A DNA stretch of 64,000 nucleotides from Flavobacteriales bacterium (GCA_026993355.1 JALWTX010000003.1:27000-90999), one strand, 5' to 3'. Shown: positions 1-11,774, numbered from the stretch's first letter. The notes: generated by a model from the letters alone, not told the origin. Numbers and translations: made by a program.

Positions 1-288
1 ATAAATCATTGGAATAAAAAGAGTTAATAATGCAAAAGCTATAGCCACTTTAATAACCTGGATATCAATATGTACAGGTGATGAGAATAAAAAACCGGTC
101 AAATAAACAAAAACTGCCGGCAATAGAAAGGTTTTAAAATTGAAATTGACCAGAGCAGATAATTCTTTTAAAGCTATAAATAAAAAAATACCCAGTAAAA
201 TTGCTGTCCAGGTATAATTTTGTAAGGCCAAAATAACAATCAAAGCATACAAAAGGCCAAAAAAAGCCCTTTTAATTAATTCTTTCAT
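1..288 (-). CDS. cdsA: phosphatidate cytidylyltransferase, N-terminal part (runs off window start)
   Basis: Reverse complement from 288 reads MKELIKRAFFGLLYALIVILALQNYTWTAILLGIFLFIALKEL..., hydrophobic CdsA-like N-terminus, just downstream of LUD/ftsH as is common in Bacteroidota; not in supplied ORF list because truncated. Confidence 0.75.
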   Translation of the reverse strand, partial: MKELIKRAFFGLLYALIVILALQNYTWTAILLGIFLFIALKELSALVNFNFKTFLLPAVFVYLTGFLFSSPVHIDIQVIKVAIAFALLTLFIPMIY

Positions 289-291
289 AGG

Positions 292-870
292 TCAATTTTC
301 AATTAAAAATAAAAAGGTTTTATACCATGTACCAACGGACAACCCATCTGCCGGTTTTGCAAATATACTCATTGTTTGAATATTGGCAGGCGGTTTTTGG
401 TAATTATTATTAATTTTGATTAAGGCCTCTGTTTTATGGGATACTATTTGACTGGCAAGCGCTATAATAATCCGGTGTTTAGGTAATTCTTGGTTACGCC
501 ATGAGCGACTATTTTTTTCAGTGGTTAAAATAGCGCCTTCATTGGCTATCAAATGTTCGCATCCTCCCAGTAAGTTATTAACTTTTTGCCACTCAGCGGT
601 AAAAGGAATGTTTAATTTGGTCAACAATTGTTTATATTCCGGTTCAATCACACCAAATGAAGACAAATTTAAAAATTTTAAGATTTTGCGCAGCTCTATT
701 TCCAAATAATTTAAATTTTCAGGATAAAAAAAATAACCGCCTTTTTTAACAAAATTTCTAACAAAGACTTCGTCTACCGGTAAATGTTCTACATTTTTCT
801 TTACTCCTTTCTGAATCCCATCATCATCTTTTTTTACCTTTTTCAAAAATAACTTCTTAATAAAATTCAT
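292..870 (-). CDS. LUD domain (LutC/YkgG-like) protein
   Basis: 192 aa ORF; motifs ...EHLIANEGAILTTEKNSRSWRNQELPKHRIIIA...; between ftsH and cdsA. Confidence 0.75.
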   Translation of the reverse strand: MNFIKKLFLKKVKKDDDGIQKGVKKNVEHLPVDEVFVRNFVKKGGYFFYPENLNYLEIELRKILKFLNLSSFGVIEPEYKQLLTKLNIPFTAEWQKVNNLLGGCEHLIANEGAILTTEKNSRSWRNQELPKHRIIIALASQIVSHKTEALIKINNNYQKPPANIQTMSIFAKPADGLSVGTWYKTFLFLIEN

Positions 871-953
871 TTATTTTTTATAATTCTTAAAATTTTAAAA
901 CAAAAATACTTATTTTTATTTTAATAGTTAGGAATTTTCACATCAAAACATAA

Positions 954-984
954 AAAACTTGCTATTAAAAAAATAGCAAGTTTT
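954..984 (-). terminator. intrinsic terminator-like hairpin after ftsH
   Basis: AAAACTTGCTATT-aaaaa-AATAGCAAGTTTT inverted repeat between ftsH stop and LUD gene. Confidence 0.65.
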
Positions 985-1007
985 AAACCAAATTATTTTA
1001 AACCAAT

Positions 1008-3047
1008 TTACTTTTTGGTTTCGGTCGAAATAGTATTGTTTTCATCATTCTTATCTGATTTATCAGTTGAATGAGATGATTCAACCTCCTGCTCAGATTC
1101 TTCTGAATGGAAAGGTCTTTTGCCTAAAATTTCTTCTAAATCTTCTTTAAATATAACTTCTTTTTCCAGTAAACGCTGCGCTAACTTTTTTAATTTATCT
1201 TTATTTTTAGACAACAAATCTTTAACTCTTTGATATTGTTCTTCAATTAATTTTGATATTTCTTCATCAATAATTTCAGCTGTTTTTTCACTATATGGTT
1301 TCGTAAAGCCATATTCTTGTCCGGACGAATCGTAATAAGTCAAATTACCAATTCGGTCATTTAAACCATACACCGTAACCATGGCACGGGCTTGCTTGGT
1401 CACTTTTTCCAAATCATTTAACGCGCCGGTAGAAATATTGCCAAAAATAACTTCTTCGGCAGCTCGTCCCGCCAGGGTGGCAGCCATTTCATCCAGCATA
1501 TGCTCTTTTTCGACCAATACCCGTTCTTCAGGCAAATACCAAGCGGCACCCAGTGATTGTCCGCGCGGAACAATTGTTACTTTGACCAAAGGGTGAGCAT
1601 ATTCTAACAACCAACTGGCTGTTGCATGCCCCGCCTCATGGTGTGCTACCCGTTTTTTTTCAGCCGGTTTAATCACCTTATTTTTCTTTTCAAGACCGCC
1701 TATAATACGATCAACAGCATCTAAGAAATCTTGTTTATCTACCTTTTCTTTATTTTTTCGCGCGGCTATTAAAGCAGCCTCATTGCAAACATTGGCAATG
1801 TCTGCCCCCGAAAAACCGGGTGTTTGCTTGGCTAAAAAATCGATATCAACATCATCGGCTAATTTTAAGGGTTTTAAATGAACCTGAAATATTTCTTTAC
1901 GTTCATTTAAATCAGGTAAATCGACAAAAATTTGTCTATCAAAACGACCGGCCCGCAACAGCGCTTTGTCTAAAACATCCGCCCGGTTGGTTGCACCAAT
2001 AACAATAACATTGTCTTTGGAACCAAATCCATCCATCTCGGTTAATAATTGGTTAAGGGTATTTTCACGTTCGTCGTTACTACCGGTTATATTATTTTTT
2101 CCACGCGCCCGTCCAATGGCATCAATTTCATCGATAAAAATAATAGAAGGTGATTTTTCTTTGGCTTTTTTAAAAAGATCTCTAACGCGAGAGGCACCTA
2201 CACCGACAAACATTTCGACAAAGTCAGAACCCGACAAGGAAAAGAAAGGTACTTTAGCTTCGCCCGCCACCGCTTTGGCCAATAAAGTTTTACCCGTTCC
2301 GGGAGGACCTACCAATAATACTCCTTTGGGAATTTTACCACCTAATTTGGTATATTTTTCGGTATTTTTCAAAAAATCTACTATTTCTTTAACCTCTTCT
2401 TTAGCTCCTTCTAAGCCGGCGACATCTTTAAAAGTAGTTTTTTCTTGTTTTTTAGCATCATAAAGTTCAGCTCTTGACTTGCCTATGTTAAAAATACCTC
2501 CACCACCGGCTCCGCCGCCACCGGCTGCACCCGACATACGCCGCATCATATATAACCAAAAACCGATAATAAGAACCCAAGGCAAAATATTCATAAGAAA
2601 TCCCATAAAATAATCAGTCGTGGTTTTAAAGCGGTATTCCACCGGGATCCCTTTGGCTTTTGCAGCTTCCAATTGTTCTTGAAAATGCTTTAAATCACCT
2701 AATTCAACCACATAATCCGGTGCTTCTGACATACCGAAAAATCCACTGCCTGGTGTTTTTAAACTATCTTGCTTTTTGGTTTGATCGGTTACATAGATAT
2801 TGGCCAAATGCTTGTTTTCAATCACCACTTTTTTAATTTTGCCGTGATCGAGCATTTCTTCAAATTTATTATAATCTAATACTTTGTTACCGCCATTATT
2901 GTTTGAGTTTAACATAACCATGAAAATAACAGCTGTTATAATCATGTACACCCAAAAAACATTGAATTTGAAAGGTGATTTATTGTTTAAAGACGGTTTT
3001 GTATTTTTATTTGGCGAATTGCCTTTATTTTGTTGCTCTTTGCTCAT
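1008..3047 (-). CDS. ftsH: ATP-dependent zinc metalloprotease FtsH
   Basis: 679 aa; Walker [22 protein letters not shown] zinc site. Confidence 0.98.
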   Translation of the reverse strand: MSKEQQNKGNSPNKNTKPSLNNKSPFKFNVFWVYMIITAVIFMVMLNSNNNGGNKVLDYNKFEEMLDHGKIKKVVIENKHLANIYVTDQTKKQDSLKTPGSGFFGMSEAPDYVVELGDLKHFQEQLEAAKAKGIPVEYRFKTTTDYFMGFLMNILPWVLIIGFWLYMMRRMSGAAGGGGAGGGGIFNIGKSRAELYDAKKQEKTTFKDVAGLEGAKEEVKEIVDFLKNTEKYTKLGGKIPKGVLLVGPPGTGKTLLAKAVAGEAKVPFFSLSGSDFVEMFVGVGASRVRDLFKKAKEKSPSIIFIDEIDAIGRARGKNNITGSNDERENTLNQLLTEMDGFGSKDNVIVIGATNRADVLDKALLRAGRFDRQIFVDLPDLNERKEIFQVHLKPLKLADDVDIDFLAKQTPGFSGADIANVCNEAALIAARKNKEKVDKQDFLDAVDRIIGGLEKKNKVIKPAEKKRVAHHEAGHATASWLLEYAHPLVKVTIVPRGQSLGAAWYLPEERVLVEKEHMLDEMAATLAGRAAEEVIFGNISTGALNDLEKVTKQARAMVTVYGLNDRIGNLTYYDSSGQEYGFTKPYSEKTAEIIDEEISKLIEEQYQRVKDLLSKNKDKLKKLAQRLLEKEVIFKEDLEEILGKRPFHSEESEQEVESSHSTDKSDKNDENNTISTETKK

Positions 3048-3062
3048 ATTTCCTTAATTTAA

Positions 3063-3428
3063 TTAATCTTTTTTTAATTGCATTATTTTGGCATCTCCCC
3101 ACAGTTCTTCTATATTATAAAATTCGCGAACAGGGCGTTGCATAACGTGGGCAACGACATCGACATAATCCATCAATATCCATTCGGCATTTTCCTCTCC
3201 TTCGGTATGCCATGGTTTTTGTTGCAGATTTTTACTGACGGTTTTCTTAATAGAGTCCGCAATTGCATTAACCTGTGTATTAGACGTGCCATCAGCAATA
3301 ATAAAATATTTGGCAACGGCATTTTCAATACCGCTTAGATCGATTATAGTTGTGTTTTGTCCTTTGACTTCTTCAATACCTTCAATAATTTTGTGAATTA
3401 AATGGTCTGTATTTCCGGTTTTTGTCAT
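3063..3428 (-). CDS. rsfS: ribosome silencing factor RsfS
   Basis: 121 aa; GTSNTQVNAIADSI..., EGEENAEWILMDYVDVVAHVM...REFYNIEELWGDA. Confidence 0.95.
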   Translation of the reverse strand: MTKTGNTDHLIHKIIEGIEEVKGQNTTIIDLSGIENAVAKYFIIADGTSNTQVNAIADSIKKTVSKNLQQKPWHTEGEENAEWILMDYVDVVAHVMQRPVREFYNIEELWGDAKIMQLKKD

Positions 3429-3474
3429 ATATTCGTGTTTAATCTTACTTGCAAAAATAAGCTATTTATTTGAT

Positions 3475-4053
3475 ATGCCTTACATCAAATTTGATACCAT
3501 TACATCAACGAACGACTTCTTAAAAAGTTACTGTAAAACCCGTGAATTACCCGATTTTTTTTATGTCTTGGCAGAACAACAAACCAAAGGGCGCGGGCAA
3601 AGTACAAAAACTTGGCAATCAGACTGTTGTAAAAATATTTTACTGAGCATATATTTACGTCCGGAAATGGCACTTAAAGACCAAAATATTTTAAGTCAGA
3701 TAGTGGCGCTTAGCATTGTCAAAGTTTTGCAAAAATTTAACATTCCGGCTATCAAAATTAAATTACCCAACGACATATTGGCAGACGGTAAAAAAATTGC
3801 CGGTATATTAATTGAAAATAGCTTACAACAACAAAATTGGAAACACAGCATTATCGGTATTGGTCTAAATGTTTTACAAACCGAATTTGAAGATTTGCCT
3901 CATGCGACTTCAATGAAAACATTAACCGGACAAGACTTTGACCGTAGCGAAATAGTCAATTGTCTACTTAAACAGTTAAAAATTTATTTTAAAAAGCCTG
4001 CAACAGAAGTGACAACAGAGTTCAATAAATATTTGCAAAAAATCACCCTATGA
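3475..4053 (+). CDS. birA: biotin--[acetyl-CoA-carboxylase] ligase
   Basis: 192 aa; STNDFLKSY, EQQTKGRGQSTKTWQS, KLPNDILADGKKIAGILIE, IGIGLNV. Confidence 0.93.
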   Translation: MPYIKFDTITSTNDFLKSYCKTRELPDFFYVLAEQQTKGRGQSTKTWQSDCCKNILLSIYLRPEMALKDQNILSQIVALSIVKVLQKFNIPAIKIKLPNDILADGKKIAGILIENSLQQQNWKHSIIGIGLNVLQTEFEDLPHATSMKTLTGQDFDRSEIVNCLLKQLKIYFKKPATEVTTEFNKYLQKITL

Positions 4054-5018
4054 CCTATAGCCTTATTTATTATACAGCCAAACGTCAAAAAGAATGGGAT
4101 GATTTCATTCAGCGAAGCAGTAACGGCACTTTTTTGCATCAAAGAAGTTATATGGATTATCATGCGGAGCGGTTTAATGATTTTTCACTCATGATATTTG
4201 AAGGCTTAAAACTACGGGCTGTTTTACCTGCACATCGTATAGGCAATGAAATTTTTGCCCATAAAGGCTTAACTTACAGCGATTTTATTTTTCAAAAAAA
4301 ATTAAAAACTGCTGCTAAAATTGAAATAGTCCGACAGGCATTGGCCTTTTTATTTCAAAATGATTTAAACTCCTTATATATCAATAGCATACCTTTTGTT
4401 TTTCAACCGCTGACCGATGAAAGTTGTACTTATATTTACCACAAAGCCGGTGGAGAACTCCAAGAAATCAAACCATTTTGGATCTCAGACAGGCGTTTTG
4501 GTTTAAAAATAAATCATAACCGGCAAAAAAATTATAAAAAATTATTGTCATACGGCTTTAAAATTGAAGAAGACCCACAGCATATTGCGGAATTTTGGCC
4601 GATAGTTGTACAAAATTTAAAGTTGCGATACAATAGCCAACCAACACATAGCATGGATGAAATTAAGTTGCTGATAAACCGGTTTCCCAAACACATTCGA
4701 TTGTTTACAATCCGGCAAAAATCAGAAATATTAGCAGGTGCTTTGGTTTACTTTATCAATCATACTGCTCATTTTCAATACATTCATGCCTTAAACAGTC
4801 CTGAAAGTCGACAAGCAGTAGAATTTCTCACTTATGAACTGGTACAAAAGTTTAAGAATTATGCTTATGTTAGTTTTGGCAGCTCGTCGGTGGGTGACAA
4901 TAATATAAATGAGAATTTAGTTTATTGGAAAGAAAGTTTTGGCTGCCATATCATAAATCAGTTATCGTTTAGGCTTAACCCGGCTTTTTATGACCGTCTT
5001 AAAAATGTTTTGCAATGA
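4050..5018 (+). CDS. FemAB-like/GNAT-fold acyltransferase
   Basis: 322 aa; [27 protein letters not shown]-terminal GNAT-like half; ATGA overlap with birA. Confidence 0.7.
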   Translation: MTYSLIYYTAKRQKEWDDFIQRSSNGTFLHQRSYMDYHAERFNDFSLMIFEGLKLRAVLPAHRIGNEIFAHKGLTYSDFIFQKKLKTAAKIEIVRQALAFLFQNDLNSLYINSIPFVFQPLTDESCTYIYHKAGGELQEIKPFWISDRRFGLKINHNRQKNYKKLLSYGFKIEEDPQHIAEFWPIVVQNLKLRYNSQPTHSMDEIKLLINRFPKHIRLFTIRQKSEILAGALVYFINHTAHFQYIHALNSPESRQAVEFLTYELVQKFKNYAYVSFGSSSVGDNNINENLVYWKESFGCHIINQLSFRLNPAFYDRLKNVLQ

Positions 5019-6112
5019 TAAAATTTTTAGATTTAAAAAAAATAAATGACCATTATCAAACTATTTTTGAAGAAAAATTTCACCGGTTTATTGAAACAGG
5101 ACAATACATCCTTGGGCCCGAAGTAAAACACTTTGAAAAAAATTATGCCGGTTATTGTCAAACCAAGTATTGCATTGGCACGGGCAATGGCTTGGATGCC
5201 ATTCGCTTAATTTTTGAAGCTTACAAACTGATGGGAAAATTACAAGCCGGCGATGAAGTACTGGTACCGGCTAACACCTACATAGCCAGCATATTAGGAA
5301 TTTTACATGCAGGATTAATACCTGTATTGGTTGAGCCCAAATTAACCACCTATAATTTAGATCCAGCTCACCTAATTGAGAAAATCACTACTAAAACCAA
5401 AGCAATATTAGCGGTGCATTTGTATGGACTCATCAGTGATTGGGACGAGCTAAAAAAGATTGCCCAACAAAACCGGCTTTTGCTAATAGAAGATGCCGCC
5501 CAAGCGCATGGTGCCAATTGGAAAGGCAAAAAAACCGGTAACTTAGGCGATGCAGCAGCTTTCAGTTTCTATCCAACCAAAAACTTGGGAGCTTTGGGAG
5601 ACGCCGGAGCAGTCACAACAAACTCAACAGCCTTAGCTAAACTAATTAATGTTTTACGAAATTACGGTCAAAAGGAAAAATATGACAGTCAATATATAGG
5701 CATTAATAGCCGGTTAGATGAAATTCAGGCGGCATTTTTGACAGTTAAATTAAATGATTTAGATAAAAACAACCTAAAAAGAATGGAACATGCACAACTC
5801 TACCATGATAAGATTGACAACCCTAAAATAAGTAAGCCTGAATTGTGGACAGATGGGCGACATGTGTATCATCAATATGTTATACGAACAAAACAAAGGG
5901 AGGCATTAAGAGAATATCTTATGAAAAACGGTGTGCAAACTTTAATACATTATCCTACCCCGCCCCATCGGCAAGCAGCCTTAAAAAATTATACAGACGG
6001 ACATTTTCCGGTTACCGATAAAATTAGCCGTGAAATTCTCAGTTTGCCCATCCATGAAAAATTGACCCAAGAAGAAATAGGCTATATTATTGAAAAAATC
6101 AACCGGTTTTGA
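5015..6112 (+). CDS. DegT/DnrJ/EryC1/StrS (WecE-like) sugar aminotransferase
   Basis: 365 aa; [67 protein letters not shown] overlap with upstream gene. Confidence 0.93.
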   Translation: MIKFLDLKKINDHYQTIFEEKFHRFIETGQYILGPEVKHFEKNYAGYCQTKYCIGTGNGLDAIRLIFEAYKLMGKLQAGDEVLVPANTYIASILGILHAGLIPVLVEPKLTTYNLDPAHLIEKITTKTKAILAVHLYGLISDWDELKKIAQQNRLLLIEDAAQAHGANWKGKKTGNLGDAAAFSFYPTKNLGALGDAGAVTTNSTALAKLINVLRNYGQKEKYDSQYIGINSRLDEIQAAFLTVKLNDLDKNNLKRMEHAQLYHDKIDNPKISKPELWTDGRHVYHQYVIRTKQREALREYLMKNGVQTLIHYPTPPHRQAALKNYTDGHFPVTDKISREILSLPIHEKLTQEEIGYIIEKINRF

Positions 6113-7416
6113 ATGCTTTAAGAAAAAAAATCAATCAAAATATTTGGCTAAAAATTTCCTCATTCAATGCCTTAGCCGTTTTTTCTCGAGTAGTAGGTAG
6201 CTGGCTGGTAAATAAGCTAATAGCGATTTATATTGGTCCGTCAGGGACCAGCCTTACCGAGCAGTACCGAAATTTTTTGCAAACCACGCAAGGCATGGCA
6301 AGTTTGGGTTTGAGTGATGGCGTGACCAAATATGCGGCTAAATACGAAAATCATACCAAAAGATTTTCATCATTTTTATGGAGCATATACAAACTCATTA
6401 TAACCTCTTCCTTCTTTATGGGAATCATTATTTGGATTGAAGCAAATCAAATCAGTCATTTTTTGTTTAAAACTTCCGGATATACAAACCTTATCCGGCT
6501 AACAGCGATTATGCTTCCTTTAATGGCATTCAATATTATTTTTACCGCCATATTGTCAGGCTTACAACAATATAAAAAAATTACAGCTATTCAAATTGTA
6601 AGCCAAATTGCAACGGCTTTAATGGCTGTTTATCTAATTATAAACTTTCATTTAAAGGGAGCCCTATGGCTAATTTTAGCCGGCCAGTTTATTCATTTTG
6701 CAGTATCCCTATGGATAATCCGGAAAAAATACCGTTATTTCCTTAATTTTTTACCGCAAAAAACAGATAAAAATAATTACAAACGGCTTTACCGTTACAT
6801 GCTAATGGCCGTGGTAACAGCCATAACTGCACCGGTTTTCAGTATTTTAATCCGCAATCAAATATTTAATTTTTATGCCTTTGATCATGGGGTGCATGCC
6901 GGTTATTGGGATGGTGTAAAAAAAATTTCCGCTATGGCTATGGCATTTATAACGCCTGTATTTAGTTTTTATTATTATCCGCAATTGGTCAAAGTACATG
7001 ACAATATCACTTGGAGGGAAGAAATTAGAAAATATTTCAAACAAATATTTCCTTTGATAGTGGCAGGTTTGGTTTTATTATACTTGTTGCGAAAATGGCT
7101 TATTTTACTATTCTTTTCAAAAGCCTATTTGCCCATGGAAGCATTATTACCCTGGCAGTTTGCCGGTGATTTAATACGAATCAGTGCTTTGACACTAGCC
7201 TATATGATGTTGGCCAAAGCGCATACCTTTTATTATATTTTTACTGAAATAGGCTTTTGGGTCATCTTTTATTTACTCAGTCATTTTTTATTAATTCATT
7301 ATGGCATAACAGGAATCGTTAAAGCTTATTTTTTGACTTACATAGTGTATATTTTTATTTTAATAATTTTGTATCGGAAGTTATTATTTACTAAAGAAAA
7401 AAGAATCATAAAATAA
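6109..7416 (+). CDS. O-antigen translocase / Wzx-type polysaccharide flippase (TTG start)
   Basis: 435 aa, polytopic membrane protein; start TTG overlaps TGA stop of preceding CDS (TTGA). Confidence 0.85.
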   Translation: MNALRKKINQNIWLKISSFNALAVFSRVVGSWLVNKLIAIYIGPSGTSLTEQYRNFLQTTQGMASLGLSDGVTKYAAKYENHTKRFSSFLWSIYKLIITSSFFMGIIIWIEANQISHFLFKTSGYTNLIRLTAIMLPLMAFNIIFTAILSGLQQYKKITAIQIVSQIATALMAVYLIINFHLKGALWLILAGQFIHFAVSLWIIRKKYRYFLNFLPQKTDKNNYKRLYRYMLMAVVTAITAPVFSILIRNQIFNFYAFDHGVHAGYWDGVKKISAMAMAFITPVFSFYYYPQLVKVHDNITWREEIRKYFKQIFPLIVAGLVLLYLLRKWLILLFFSKAYLPMEALLPWQFAGDLIRISALTLAYMMLAKAHTFYYIFTEIGFWVIFYLLSHFLLIHYGITGIVKAYFLTYIVYIFILIILYRKLLFTKEKRIIK

Positions 7417-7426
7417 AAAACCAAGA

Positions 7427-7876
7427 ATGAAAATACTTATCATAAACGGGCCTAATTTGAATTTATTGGGCAGACGGGAACCCGAAATTTATGGAACCCA
7501 ATCCTTTAGCACTTATTATGAGCTACTAAAAAAAAGGTATGGAATACATCAAATAGATTGCCGGCAAACAAACCATGAAGGTACCATTATCGACTGGTTA
7601 CAAGAAGCAGAAAGCCAATATGATGGCATTATCTTAAATCCTGCTGCCTATACGCATACCTCTATTGCTATTGCCGATTGTCTCAAAGCCATAAATATAC
7701 CAGTGGTAGAAGTCCATATTTCAGACATACGCAAAAGAGAAAAATTCAGACAACATTCTTACATTTCACCACTGGCTGCCCAAACAATTATGGGAAAGGG
7801 TTTAAAATCTTATGATTTGGGAATTGATTTTTTAATTCAACAGAATATTTCAAAACCACAAAATAGCAAAGATTGA
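7427..7876 (+). CDS. aroQ: type II 3-dehydroquinate dehydratase
   Basis: 149 aa; INGPNLNLLGRREPEIYG, NPAAYTHTSIAI, EVHISDIRKREKFRQHSY. Confidence 0.97.
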   Translation: MKILIINGPNLNLLGRREPEIYGTQSFSTYYELLKKRYGIHQIDCRQTNHEGTIIDWLQEAESQYDGIILNPAAYTHTSIAIADCLKAINIPVVEVHISDIRKREKFRQHSYISPLAAQTIMGKGLKSYDLGIDFLIQQNISKPQNSKD

Positions 7877-7911
7877 TTTAAAAATAGTTTATACATTTGC
7901 AAAAAAATAAT

Positions 7912-8952
7912 ATGCTTAAGAAAATTAAATATTTTTTCCTTCTACTGATCATCCTTTTAGCCGGTTTAACTACCTACTATTTATCTACAGACGACCAATA
8001 TACTGTCAGGAGAGAAAGAATTATAAAGGCACCGCAAAATTTGATTTATCAACAAATAGCCGATTTGAAAAACTGGCCCAAATGGGCACCTTGGAAAGAT
8101 AAAGACAGTTTAATGAAATTCGAATTTAGCACATCTACCAAAAAAGAAGGAGATTATATGCGTTTTATAGACAATGATGGAAATCCGCAAAAAATAACCA
8201 ACCTAACTTTGCGTCCGGACAGCCTGATTTTGCAAGATATGTCTGGTGGTGATCAATCTCAAACCTTAAAATGGACCTTAAAGCCCACCGAAAAGGGTGT
8301 TAAACTTACATGGTCAATCACAGGAGATTTACAACCAATGCAACGTCTATTTAACCAAAAAATGAACCCGCTTGTAGGTCCTTTTATGTCGCGCGGTCTT
8401 GAACTGATCGGCAGAGCCGTAAAAAAAGACATGAATAAGCATGAAATGCATATATTAAAAACAGTAGATTTAAGCGACACATATTATATTTACCGTACTG
8501 CTGCTTGCCGTTTAGATAGCTTAAATGCACAATTGGACAAAACTTTACCAAGTGTCATTATTTATGCCATTAAAAACAAAATTGAAACCAACGGAAAACC
8601 ACTGGTTATCTATAATAAACGGGATGTCTCAAACAATTCGGTTATTTTTTCAGCTGCAGTACCAACACGCGAAAGAATAGATACCAATGACAATCAAATA
8701 CTTACAGGGAAATTACCCGGCGGTTTATATCTCAAAGTTAAATACCGGGGAGCTTATCAATATTTGCCACAAGCTTGGCAACAAACAAAAGCTTACATAC
8801 AAAGTAACCCAAATTTAATAGAAGATACAACAAGAGATGCCTTTGAAGAATATGCGGTTGGCCACACCAAGTCTTTAAATCCGGCTGATTGGATTACCTA
8901 TCTATATGTCCCGATTATTGAAACCAAACCAAAAGAAATAGAAATACAATGA
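7912..8952 (+). CDS. SRPBCC plus GyrI-like effector-binding domain protein
   Basis: ORF track starts at a TTG at 7897; ATG at 7912 is preferred. IKAPQNLIYQQIADLKNWPKWAPWK typical of SRPBCC; C-terminal GyrI-like half. Confidence 0.75.
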   Translation: MLKKIKYFFLLLIILLAGLTTYYLSTDDQYTVRRERIIKAPQNLIYQQIADLKNWPKWAPWKDKDSLMKFEFSTSTKKEGDYMRFIDNDGNPQKITNLTLRPDSLILQDMSGGDQSQTLKWTLKPTEKGVKLTWSITGDLQPMQRLFNQKMNPLVGPFMSRGLELIGRAVKKDMNKHEMHILKTVDLSDTYYIYRTAACRLDSLNAQLDKTLPSVIIYAIKNKIETNGKPLVIYNKRDVSNNSVIFSAAVPTRERIDTNDNQILTGKLPGGLYLKVKYRGAYQYLPQAWQQTKAYIQSNPNLIEDTTRDAFEEYAVGHTKSLNPADWITYLYVPIIETKPKEIEIQ

Positions 8953-9323
8953 TGACAAGAATTTTATTAGTTTTTTTAGGCGGCGGATTAGGCAGTATTT
9001 TCCGGTATTTAATCGGCATATTACTCAACCGGAATGATTTTTTAACACCTTATGGTACATTTTTTGTCAATGTCATAGGGAGTTTTTTAATTGGCTTATT
9101 GGCCGGATATAATTTACGCACTTTGAATTTGAACCATGCTTACCAAGCTCTTTTAATTGCGGGTTTTTTGGGTGGATTTACCACCTTTTCGAGTTTTGCA
9201 TTTGAAAATTTAGTTATGATTCAAAATGGTAAATTCATTCTCTTTTTATCATACTTCTTTACCACTTTGTTAGTTGGGTTATTTGCAGTTGGGCTGGGAT
9301 ATTATCTGTCTAAATTCATATAA
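8949..9323 (+). CDS. crcB: fluoride efflux channel CrcB/Fluc
   Basis: 124 aa; GGGLGSIFRYLIG, GTFFVNVIGSFLIG, GFLGGFTTFSSF; ATGA overlap with upstream CDS. Confidence 0.96.
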   Translation: MMTRILLVFLGGGLGSIFRYLIGILLNRNDFLTPYGTFFVNVIGSFLIGLLAGYNLRTLNLNHAYQALLIAGFLGGFTTFSSFAFENLVMIQNGKFILFLSYFFTTLLVGLFAVGLGYYLSKFI

Positions 9324-9324
9324 A

Positions 9325-9354
9325 AAAATGAGGACTTTATCCAGTCCCCATTTT
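9325..9354. terminator. hairpin between convergent crcB and DUF5684-like gene
   Basis: AAAATG-a-GGACT ttatcc AGTCCCCATTTT, imperfect stem. Confidence 0.5.
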
Positions 9355-9374
9355 ACATAGTAAAAAAAAATTAT

Positions 9375-9728
9375 TTATGATTCCAGTTGATTGGGTTCTT
9401 CTTTTTGTGGAGCGGGTGTATATTGCGCATCACCAAAACCCAAAATCGGGAAAAAGATAACAGGCAAAAAGAATAAACCAAGGGCAAATAAAACACCTTT
9501 ATTGAAGCGTTTGGCTAATTCGTAATAGATATAAAAAATAACAATTGCCCCCAAATAAGGGATATAAGCCAACAAACCAACCCATCCGGGCAATCCGGCT
9601 ATTTCTGCCAATACCCACATATTATAAAAAGGGATAATAGATTTCCAACCGGGCTCACCGGCTTTTTCAAAAACTTTCCAAAGCGCTGCGATTGTCAGTA
9701 ATGCTAATAAAAAAATAAAAATCCACAT
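9375..9728 (-). CDS. DUF5684-like small membrane protein
   Basis: 117 aa; KVFEKAGEPGWKSIIPFYNMWVLAEIAGLPGW. Confidence 0.75.
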   Translation of the reverse strand: MWIFIFLLALLTIAALWKVFEKAGEPGWKSIIPFYNMWVLAEIAGLPGWVGLLAYIPYLGAIVIFYIYYELAKRFNKGVLFALGLFFLPVIFFPILGFGDAQYTPAPQKEEPNQLES

Positions 9729-9792
9729 AATTAATTAAGTTTTAAGATATATGCCTACTCTATACAGTTTTCGGCTTCCCTGAGATCTTTAA

Positions 9793-10611
9793 TTATAAAA
9801 ATTTAGGAAATTGTTTAAAATTGGGTTTACGTTTTTCAAGAAACGCATTTTTACCTTCTTGTGCTTCTTCCATTAAATAAAACATTAGGGTAGCATCTCC
9901 GGCAAATTCCATTAAGCCACGTTGCCCATCTAATTCGGCATTCATCGCACGTTTAATCATACGAATTGCCATCGGACTTTTTTCTTGTATTTTTTGACAC
10001 CATTCAACGGTAGTATCTTCTAAATCCTCTAAAGGCACAACTTTATTAACCATTCCCATTTGTTCGGCTTCCCTTGCTGTGTACTGATCACACAAAAACC
10101 AAATTTCGCGTGCTTTTTTTTGTCCGACATGTCTAGCCAGATAAGAAGAACCAAAACCACCGTCAAAACTACCAACTTTAGGACCTGTTTGACCAAAACG
10201 GGCATTTTCGCTGGCTATGGTTAAATCACAAACGACATGCAAAACATGGCCTCCTCCAATAGCATATCCATTGACCATAGCTATCACAGGTTTAGGGATA
10301 GAACGAATTTTTTTATGAACATCTAACACATTTAGACGAGGAACACCATCTTCCCCAATATAACCACCCTTACCTTTTACATTTTGGTCGCCACCGCTAC
10401 AAAAAGCCTTGTCACCGGCGCCGGTTAAAACAATCACATCTATTTCAGGTCGTTTGTGTGCAATTTCTAATGCATCCAAAATTTCATCATTGGTTTTAGG
10501 ACGAAATGCGTTATATACATGAGGCCGGTTAATAGTTATTTTTGCAATTCCTTCGTAATTTTCAAATAGAATATCTTCATATTCCTTAATAGTTTGCCAA
10601 TTTCTTTTCAT
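9793..10611 (-). CDS. menB: 1,4-dihydroxy-2-naphthoyl-CoA synthase
   Basis: 272 aa; [61 protein letters not shown]. Confidence 0.96.
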   Translation of the reverse strand: MKRNWQTIKEYEDILFENYEGIAKITINRPHVYNAFRPKTNDEILDALEIAHKRPEIDVIVLTGAGDKAFCSGGDQNVKGKGGYIGEDGVPRLNVLDVHKKIRSIPKPVIAMVNGYAIGGGHVLHVVCDLTIASENARFGQTGPKVGSFDGGFGSSYLARHVGQKKAREIWFLCDQYTAREAEQMGMVNKVVPLEDLEDTTVEWCQKIQEKSPMAIRMIKRAMNAELDGQRGLMEFAGDATLMFYLMEEAQEGKNAFLEKRKPNFKQFPKFL

Positions 10612-10721
10612 TTATATTTAAGTTTATTTGATTAATCGGTTATTTTGCACCCGACAAATATCATTGGGATATTTAATTTAAACTGTCATTTCTAACTTAG
10701 AGAAAAATCTCTTTAAATAGA

Positions 10722-11774
10722 TTAACTTTTAAATTTTTCTGCATATGCCTTAACCTTTTGGTCAGCCTTACGTGGTATAATCATAAGGCTATCATGAGTA
10801 TCAACCACTACATAATCGTTCAAATCCTTTAAAATCACATTTTTGCCATTGGTTTTAACCAAATTTCCATAGCTGTTGTCTGCCAAAATTTGACTATTGA
10901 CCACAACATTTTCATTTGGTTTGGTGCTGAGTTGCTCATAAACAGCATTCCAGGCGCCTAAATCATTCCAAACAAAATCTGCCGGTAAAACGTAAACATT
11001 CGGCGCTTTTTCAAGAATACCATAATCAATTGAGATATTTTCAAGTTGCGGAAAAACTTCTTTTATAAAAATGTTTTCTTCCGGTGTATTATAAACACGG
11101 TCATCTTGAGACATTTTGTCATACATTGCCGGAAGCAAATTTTTAAAGGCTTCCAAAATACTTTTGGCCCGCCATATAAAAATGCCGGCATTCCATAAAT
11201 AATTTCCTTCATTGAGAAAAGATAAAGCCGTTTGCAAATCAGGCTTTTCGGTAAAACGTAAAACTTTTTTTATTTTATCGTCACTGCTGGTATCATATTG
11301 AATGTAGCCATATCCTGTGTTAGGACTGTTTGGAACGATTCCAAGCGTCATCAGCCAGTCATTTTGGGCTGTTGCAGAAAAAGCAGTTTGGACATTGTCT
11401 ATAAATTTATCTTCTTCCCCAATATAATGATCGGAAGGAGCAATTAAAAGATTTGCCTCCGGATTTTGCTTATAAATTTTTTTGGCGGCATATAAAATAG
11501 CCGGTGCCGTATTACGCATTACAGGTTCGGCAATAATCTGATTATCATTCACCTCCGGCAATTGCATTTTAATCAAATCTCTATAGCGTTCATTGGTTAA
11601 AATATAAATTTGCTTGGCGGGTATTATTTTTTTCAACCTTTCAAAAGTTTGTTGAATAAAAGATTGTCCGGTTCCCAACAGGTCTAAAAATTGTTTGGGC
11701 ATTCGGGCAGTACTTTCCGGCCAAAATCGACTGCCAATGCCACCGGCCATTATAATACCATAATTATTTTCCAT
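10722..11774 (-). CDS. manC: mannose-1-phosphate guanylyltransferase
   Basis: 350 aa; MAGGIGSRFWPESTARMPKQFLDL, LIAPSDHYI, FTEKPD, NAGIFIW. Confidence 0.92.
   Translation of the reverse strand: MENNYGIIMAGGIGSRFWPESTARMPKQFLDLLGTGQSFIQQTFERLKKIIPAKQIYILTNERYRDLIKMQLPEVNDNQIIAEPVMRNTAPAILYAAKKIYKQNPEANLLIAPSDHYIGEEDKFIDNVQTAFSATAQNDWLMTLGIVPNSPNTGYGYIQYDTSSDDKIKKVLRFTEKPDLQTALSFLNEGNYLWNAGIFIWRAKSILEAFKNLLPAMYDKMSQDDRVYNTPEENIFIKEVFPQLENISIDYGILEKAPNVYVLPADFVWNDLGAWNAVYEQLSTKPNENVVVNSQILADNSYGNLVKTNGKNVILKDLNDYVVVDTHDSLMIIPRKADQKVKAYAEKFKS

Noticed and set aside
292-870. LUD protein as part of lactate utilisation operon
   Set aside because: No lutA/lutB partners; it sits in the usual ftsH-cdsA neighbourhood, so not reported as a lactate system.
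8949-9323. Fluoride riboswitch for crcB
   Set aside because: crcB overlaps the upstream CDS by 4 nt, leaving no leader for a riboswitch there.
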